DNA of 27,399 nucleotides from Oscillospiraceae bacterium (GTDB taxonomy: Bacteria > Bacillota > Clostridia > Oscillospirales > Ruminococcaceae): assembly GCA_016297675.1 (NCBI GenBank), contig JAEDGE010000006.1, positions 1-27,399 of the forward strand, in the 5' to 3' direction. Below the pieces are notes generated by a model. That model had not been told where the DNA came from and ran no database searches. It saw nothing but the letters and a program-made list of their open reading frames with translations. Positions 23,172 through 27,399 of the stretch are shown in pieces. Made by a program: the position numbers and the translations under genes. The first letter of the stretch is position 1; each line of letters begins with the position of its first letter.

Positions 23172-24080
23172 ATGACAGTTTCTCTTTTTTCTGGACAGGG
23201 TTCTCAGTATGCAGGCATGGGTTTGGATTTGCTGGCTGCCCATCCGGCACTCAATGCAATCTATGACACCGCTTCGGCTGTATTGGGCTTTGACCTGAAG
23301 GATATCATTCAGAACAGCGAGGATGCAACGCTTGCCCGTACGATTTATGCACAGCCTGCCATCATGGCAACATCCCTTTGCTGTCTGGAGGCAGCAAAAG
23401 AACAGGGCTATACATTTGATGCGGTTGCCGGCCATTCTCTGGGAGAATATGCCGCAATGGTGGCAGCAGGGATGCTTTCTCTGGAAGACGGATTTCGGGT
23501 GATTAAGGCACGTTCCGAGGCAATGGATGCAGCTGCCCAGCAGGCAGACGGTGCAATGTGTGCTATCCTAAAGCTGAAGCCGGAGGAAGTGGAGCGAATC
23601 TGTGCAGAAACAGAGGGCTATGTCGTACCGGCAAACTATAATTCCAGTGTACAGACGGTCATCGCCGGAGACAAGCCGGCAGTAGAAGCCGCTGCGGCAG
23701 CTTGTGCTGCATTAAAGGCACGCACGAGAATGCTTGCGGTTGCCAGTGCGTTCCATACCAAGCTGATGCAGCCAGCAGCAGATGCATTTTATGCAGCGAT
23801 TCAGGATGTTTCTTTCCAGAAGCCGACTGTTCGGTTTTATTCCAATGTGCTGGGTACAGAACTCACAGATTTTTCTGATATGCCGTCTTTGTTGGCAAAG
23901 CATATCGTTTCGCCGGTTCGCTTCACACAGGAACTGGCACAGATGCAGGCAGATGGTGCGGATACCTTTATAGAATTTGGCCCGAAGTCCGTGCTGACCG
24001 GACTGGTCAAGAAAACGCTGAAGGATGTAACGGCGAAAAACTGTGAATCGGTCGAGACCTTAAAAGGGGTGATGGCATAA
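23172..24080 (+). CDS. fabD: Malonyl-CoA:ACP transacylase FabD
   Basis: 302 residues from the ATG at 23172, where the conserved FSGQGSQ begins at residue 6. An ATG 12 bp upstream (23160) lies too close to the AAAGGA site, and the longer open frame is leader. The nucleophile is S89 in GHSLGEY, with R114 and H195 (SAFHTKLM) completing the active site. It loads malonyl groups on AcpP. Unusually, it is divergent from the rest of the fab cluster and is followed after one base by aroE, so it forms the head of an operon with aromatic-pathway genes. Confidence 0.96.
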   Translation: MTVSLFSGQGSQYAGMGLDLLAAHPALNAIYDTASAVLGFDLKDIIQNSEDATLARTIYAQPAIMATSLCCLEAAKEQGYTFDAVAGHSLGEYAAMVAAGMLSLEDGFRVIKARSEAMDAAAQQADGAMCAILKLKPEEVERICAETEGYVVPANYNSSVQTVIAGDKPAVEAAAAACAALKARTRMLAVASAFHTKLMQPAADAFYAAIQDVSFQKPTVRFYSNVLGTELTDFSDMPSLLAKHIVSPVRFTQELAQMQADGADTFIEFGPKSVLTGLVKKTLKDVTAKNCESVETLKGVMA

Positions 24081-24081
24081 G

Positions 24082-24933
24082 ATGGAGCATTATACCTTAA
24101 TCGGGCATCCACTGGGACATTCTATGTCTCCGTGGATTCATGAACGGTTGTTCCGGCTTTCCGGACGGGAGGCGGATTATACCCTGACCGACCTTGTTGC
24201 GGAGGATTTAACCCTGCAAATTGATGATTTGCGTGCTTTGAATGGCTTTAATGTTACCATTCCGCATAAGGTAGAAATCATCCCGTTTCTGGATGATATG
24301 GAAGCATCGGCACAGCGGTATCAGTCTGTCAACTGCGTGGTAAATCGGAAAGGCAATTTGATTGGTTATAATACAGATTGTGATGGCTTTTTGCGTTCCG
24401 TGGAATCGTTTCCGCTGAACGGAAAGGTGTTGCTGCTGGGATGCGGCGGCGTGGGACGGATGATGGCAACAGAAGCGGTGCTGCATGGGGCAGATTTGAC
24501 CATTGGAATTCTGGAACGGCATTTGCCCTTGGCACACACCTTTGTGGAAGAGCTGCGGGAAATGATTCCCCATGCAAAAGTACGCTATGCGCTGACAGCG
24601 GAGCTGGACGAACCATTTGACCTGCTGATGAACAGTACGCCTGTGGGAATGTATCCGAAAACAGAGGCAATGCCGCTGCAAGAATCATTATTAGAACAGT
24701 GCGGAACCGTCTTTGATGCCATCTATAACCCGACTGAAACCAAACTGGTGCGGACGGCGAAGACAATGGGAAAGCCCGTCTGCGGCGGAGCTGCCATGCT
24801 GGTCTGGCAGGCAGTCAAGGCACATGAAATCTGGAATGGGGACAGCTATTCCCAAGCACAGATTCAAACACTAATTGCGGAAATGGAGGCAGAAATACAG
24901 CGTTTATTTCCGGCAAAGGGGGAGACAATATGA
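24082..24933 (+). CDS. aroE: Shikimate dehydrogenase
   Basis: A 283-residue NADP-dependent enzyme that reduces 3-dehydroshikimate to shikimate. The substrate site is GHPLGHSMSP at residues 8-17, the catalytic Lys is K63 (TIPHKVE), the Asp is D99 (YNTDCDG), and the nucleotide loop is GCGGVGR (120-126). NSTPVGMYP is also present. The loop has Cys and Val in place of the more common Ala residues. It starts one base after the fabD stop and overlaps aroK by 4 bp (ATGA), so translation is coupled across all three genes. Confidence 0.95.
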   Translation: MEHYTLIGHPLGHSMSPWIHERLFRLSGREADYTLTDLVAEDLTLQIDDLRALNGFNVTIPHKVEIIPFLDDMEASAQRYQSVNCVVNRKGNLIGYNTDCDGFLRSVESFPLNGKVLLLGCGGVGRMMATEAVLHGADLTIGILERHLPLAHTFVEELREMIPHAKVRYALTAELDEPFDLLMNSTPVGMYPKTEAMPLQESLLEQCGTVFDAIYNPTETKLVRTAKTMGKPVCGGAAMLVWQAVKAHEIWNGDSYSQAQIQTLIAEMEAEIQRLFPAKGETI

Positions 24934-25460
24934 CGTTATTTTTATGCGGCTTCATGGGCTGCGGCAAGTCGGCATTGGGTCGTGTGTTGGCAGAGCAGCT
25001 GAAAATGCCGCTGATTGATATGGATGCGGAAATTGTTCGGCAGAGTGGCATGACAATTCCGGAGATTTTTGAACAGAAGGGGGAATCGTATTTCCGAAAG
25101 CTGGAATCGGACATGATCAGAACGCTGGCACAGCAGACGGGCATTGTTTCCTGTGGCGGCGGTGCGATGGTGAATCCGGTCAATGCGGTGACAGTTGAGC
25201 AGTATGGCGGGGTTATTATTTATTTGCAGCAGTCGTTTGCAGTCTGTTATGAACGGATTCGGAACGATAAAAACCGTCCGATTGTGCAAAGTCATACGAA
25301 AGAAGAGTTGCAGCAGCTGTTTGAGGAGCGGGAACGCTGGTATCAGGTCAATGCGACCTATTCTGTCCTTGCTGGAGACACGCCGGAAGAGTCTGCGGAA
25401 CGGGTGAAGAAGATTTTAAAGAAATGGAGTCCGCAGTTTTTTCCGAAGGAGGAAGCGTGA
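24930..25460 (+). CDS. aroK: Shikimate kinase
   Basis: A 176-residue P-loop kinase that phosphorylates shikimate at O3. The Walker A motif GFMGCGKS is at residues 7-14, DMD at 30-32 holds the shikimate-binding Asp, FRKLE at 55-59 contributes the substrate Arg, and SCGGGAM contains the Gly-rich substrate loop. The lid contains NRPI. Slightly longer than the E. coli enzyme by a short C-terminal tail. GGGGGAG precedes the ATG. It overlaps aroE by 4 bp at its start and the next gene by 4 bp at its end. Confidence 0.95.
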   Translation: MTLFLCGFMGCGKSALGRVLAEQLKMPLIDMDAEIVRQSGMTIPEIFEQKGESYFRKLESDMIRTLAQQTGIVSCGGGAMVNPVNAVTVEQYGGVIIYLQQSFAVCYERIRNDKNRPIVQSHTKEELQQLFEERERWYQVNATYSVLAGDTPEESAERVKKILKKWSPQFFPKEEA

Positions 25461-25840
25461 AATCTTGCGGCAAATGGCTGCTGTTGTGTGGCGTGGTGCT
25501 GGCAGTAGGAGCAGGGGGCTTTCTACTGGGCAGAATGACTGCCCCACAGGATGCAGAGGCGTTGCTGTCATGGGAACAGTGTGACACAATTTATGCCACA
25601 ATTTTAGAACAGCAGGATACATTTCTGCATGTAGAAGGCTTGTCTGTGAACGATATAAATGGGCAGGGAGAATATATTGTTCCGTTAGATAACGATATGA
25701 AATGTGTCTGGCGAGGCACGGAGATTGCAGTAGCGGATTTGCAGGTGGGGGACAATATCGCAATTACGTATAGCGGTGATGTCTTGGAAACCTATCCTGC
25801 ACATTTCACGCAAGTGCTGCAAATCAAGAAGCTGTCGTAA
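25457..25840 (+). CDS. Small membrane-anchored protein, DUF3221-like
   Basis: 127 residues from a GTG start at 25457, chosen because AGGAGGAAGC directly precedes it and it overlaps the aroK stop as GTGA. An ATG at 25424 would overlap aroK by 37 bp. A short basic N-terminus and one hydrophobic segment (about 7-25) anchor it, with the rest probably outside. The C-terminal half has VGDNIAITYSGDVLETYP and strand-rich sequence resembling DUF3221 domains, a tentative match. It is co-translated with aroK, but nothing shows a role in aromatic synthesis. Confidence 0.7.
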   Translation: MKSCGKWLLLCGVVLAVGAGGFLLGRMTAPQDAEALLSWEQCDTIYATILEQQDTFLHVEGLSVNDINGQGEYIVPLDNDMKCVWRGTEIAVADLQVGDNIAITYSGDVLETYPAHFTQVLQIKKLS

Positions 25841-25914
25841 AATGACAGGTTTCATTTTGATCGGATCATACAATGCAAACAACGAACAGCCAAATCAAAA
25901 AGGAGTTATCAATT

Positions 25915-27072
25915 ATGACCATCTATAATGCCGTGATTCACACCATGACAAAAGCCGGCACGATACCGTGCGGTTTTCTCACCGTGGAGAACGGAAAAAT
26001 TACCTGTGTGCAGGCTGGAAAGCCGGATATCATTACAGAAGGCGACATCGATGCAGAGGGCAGCGTTCTGTTGCCGGGTTTCATTGATGCCCACACACAT
26101 CTTGGTATTCTGGAAGACGGACTGGATTTTGAGGGGGACGACTGCAACGAATGTACCGACCCGTTTACCCCCCATTTGCGTGCGATTGATGGCGTGAATC
26201 CGCTTGACCGCTGCTTTTCAGAGGCACTTGCTGCGGGTGTGACCACTGTCATGACTTCACCGGGCAGTGCAAACCCCTGCGGTGGAACGATGTTGATTCT
26301 TAAGACTGCCGGACACTGTGTGGATGAGATGATGCTGGAGTTCGGTGGCATCAAATTTGCACTGGGTGAAAATCCGAAAAATGTCTATCACGGACGGGAC
26401 GAAATGCCGTTTACCAGAATGGCAACAGCGGCAATCATCCGAGAGGGACTTTATAAGGCAAAACGTTATCTGGAGCAGTGGGAGGCGGTCGAAGAGGCAG
26501 AAGATCAGCCGGATTATGATGCCAAGTGTGAAGCCCTGCTGCCACTGCTGCGGAAAACATATAAAGCCCATTTCCATTGCCATCGGGCAGATGATATGAT
26601 GACTGCCATCCGGATTGCGAAGGAATTTCACTTAGATGCCGTACTGGTACACGGCACAGAGGGACATCGGATACCGGATGTGATTCAAAAAGCAGGCGTG
26701 CCGGTGATTTGCGGTCCGATTCTCTGCGACCGCTGCAAGCCGGAGCTGCAATATCTGGAAATCACCACGCCGAACACGCTCTATCAGCACGGCATTCCGA
26801 TTGCCCTTTGTACCGACCATACGGTGATACCAATTCAGTATCTGCCGACAACAGCTGCTTTAGCCGTAAAGGGTGGCTTGCCGTATGAAGCGGCATTGCA
26901 GGCGATTACCGTGATGCCGGCAAAAATTTTAGGGATTGCAGACCGTGTGGGCAGTCTTGCAGCGGGTATGGATGCGGATTTGCAGCTGTATCATGGCGAT
27001 CCGCTGGACTTGCAGTGTGATCCGTGGTTTGTCATGGTGAATGGAGAGATTGTCAAACATACCATCAGATAA
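25915..27072 (+). CDS. Metal-dependent amidohydrolase
   Basis: 385 residues from the ATG at 25915, which follows AAGGAG; an upstream in-frame ATG (25873) lacks a ribosome site. The amidohydrolase pattern is clear: a beta-strand N-terminal segment, VLLPGFIDAHTHLG with the metal-binding HxH, a later AHFHCHRADD, VHGTEGH, and LCTDH with the metal Asp. The C-terminal part contains TVMPAKILGI and AAGMDADLQLYHGDPL. It resembles the imidazolonepropionase-like/deacetylase branch. No histidine-degradation neighbours are present, so the substrate is unknown. A weak hairpin (CTGTC/GACAG, near 25831-25846) separates it from the preceding gene. Confidence 0.85.
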   Translation: MTIYNAVIHTMTKAGTIPCGFLTVENGKITCVQAGKPDIITEGDIDAEGSVLLPGFIDAHTHLGILEDGLDFEGDDCNECTDPFTPHLRAIDGVNPLDRCFSEALAAGVTTVMTSPGSANPCGGTMLILKTAGHCVDEMMLEFGGIKFALGENPKNVYHGRDEMPFTRMATAAIIREGLYKAKRYLEQWEAVEEAEDQPDYDAKCEALLPLLRKTYKAHFHCHRADDMMTAIRIAKEFHLDAVLVHGTEGHRIPDVIQKAGVPVICGPILCDRCKPELQYLEITTPNTLYQHGIPIALCTDHTVIPIQYLPTTAALAVKGGLPYEAALQAITVMPAKILGIADRVGSLAAGMDADLQLYHGDPLDLQCDPWFVMVNGEIVKHTIR

Positions 27073-27078
27073 AACAAC

Positions 27079-27117
27079 AGCACGCATCGTCCGGTTTGGG
27101 ACAGTGCGTGCTATTTT
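27079..27117 (+). terminator. Terminator of the amidohydrolase gene
   Basis: AGCACGCA (27079-27086) pairs with TGCGTGCT (27105-27112), with an inner GTCC/GGGAC pairing, followed by ATTTTGG. The T-run is short. Confidence 0.75.
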
Positions 27118-27135
27118 GGCATAAACCGAAGAATT

Positions 27136-27333
27136 ATGGTTTGGAGAGGAGAATCAGGCTTCTTTTCTTTGGGCGGTGTCTTCCTGCTGCTGATGGTTTT
27201 GTTGGTGTTGGGAATGGAGGTAGTGATGCCGATGAATCAGGCAAGTGCAAGTGGATATGATGCTTCTGCGGCGGTTTCTTATGCGAAGACCTACTGGAGT
27301 CATTATATATTGTCCCTGAATCCGCAGACTTGA
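27136..27333 (+). pseudogene. Short fragment resembling the start of an Amidase_6-like protein
   Basis: A 65-residue frame with a hydrophobic segment (about 9-29) and then YDASAAVSYAKTYWSHYI and LNPQT. This resembles the beginning of putative amidase domains of the YxxxxAVxYAxxYW...NP type. Those continue to an Asp-Cys-x-Asn-Phe-Val-Ser motif, which is absent in all forward frames up to the window end. GGAGAGGAG lies after, not before, the ATG, so the true start is uncertain. It is either a decayed gene or a chance short peptide. Confidence 0.4.
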
Positions 27334-27359
27334 AATTATGCCACTAGTGTACTGACATA

Positions 27360-27388
27360 TTGAATTTTGAACTGAATTATGATATAAT
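27360..27388 (+). promoter_or_regulatory. Promoter for a gene beyond the window
   Basis: TTGAAT (27360-27365), 17-bp spacer, perfect TATAAT (27383-27388), 11 bp from the window end. Confidence 0.65.
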
Positions 27389-27399
27389 TCTCATATCAA

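Noticed and set aside
27300..27399. Insertion-sequence end after the amidase-like fragment
   Set aside because: No terminal inverted repeat, target duplication or transposase sequence is visible.

Overview
The window looks like a chromosomal stretch from a low-to-mid G+C Firmicute of class Clostridia, most likely a Ruminococcus-like Oscillospiraceae. This is inferred from the FabK-type fatty-acid cluster, the yabP-yabQ-divIC-yabR sporulation/division cluster, YfhO, ECF-type FolT behind a tetrahydrofolate riboswitch, BspA-type leucine-rich repeats, consensus TTGACA/TATAAT promoters, GGAGG ribosome sites, and tRNAs with encoded CCA. It is almost entirely core chromosome; I see no transposase, integrase, phage gene or CRISPR array.

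Left part (1-8300, + strand): a large YfhO-type membrane protein gene with its own promoter and terminator, bracketed by two copies of a structured repeat; tRNA-Pro; tRNA-Thr and tRNA-Tyr from one promoter; typA; and two lipoprotein genes (one with BspA-type leucine-rich repeats, one with a long acidic linker).

Middle (8300-14240): a serC-serA operon for serine synthesis (+), then folT under a THF riboswitch whose output appears to be ribosome-site sequestration (+). Convergent to it on the - strand is yabP-yabQ-divIC-yabR, in the Bacillus order. yabQ runs through an A8-G-A8 tract and overlaps divIC by 125 bp. A 600-bp gene-free stretch carries two inverted copies of the structured repeat.

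Right part (14240-24080): a type II fatty acid synthesis cluster, transcribed on the - strand as fabH-fabK-fabG-[hairpin array]-fabF-accB-fabZ-accC-accD-accA-acpP. It contains malonyl-CoA formation (accABCD), acyl carrier protein, initiation (fabH) and the elongation cycle (fabF, fabG, fabZ, fabK). The missing malonyl transferase, fabD, is divergent on the + strand and heads an operon with aroE, aroK and a small membrane-anchored protein. The proposed fabH and fabD promoters face each other, so the 5' leaders would be complementary for about 40 nt.

End (25915-27399): a metal-dependent amidohydrolase gene with a terminator, a short fragment resembling the start of an amidase, and a promoter for a gene beyond the window.

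The main non-genic feature is a family of composite palindromic repeats (positions 1-96, 3431-3780, 13699-13926, 13960-14095, and a partial copy at 19947-20021). Their stems keep pairing through compensatory substitutions.
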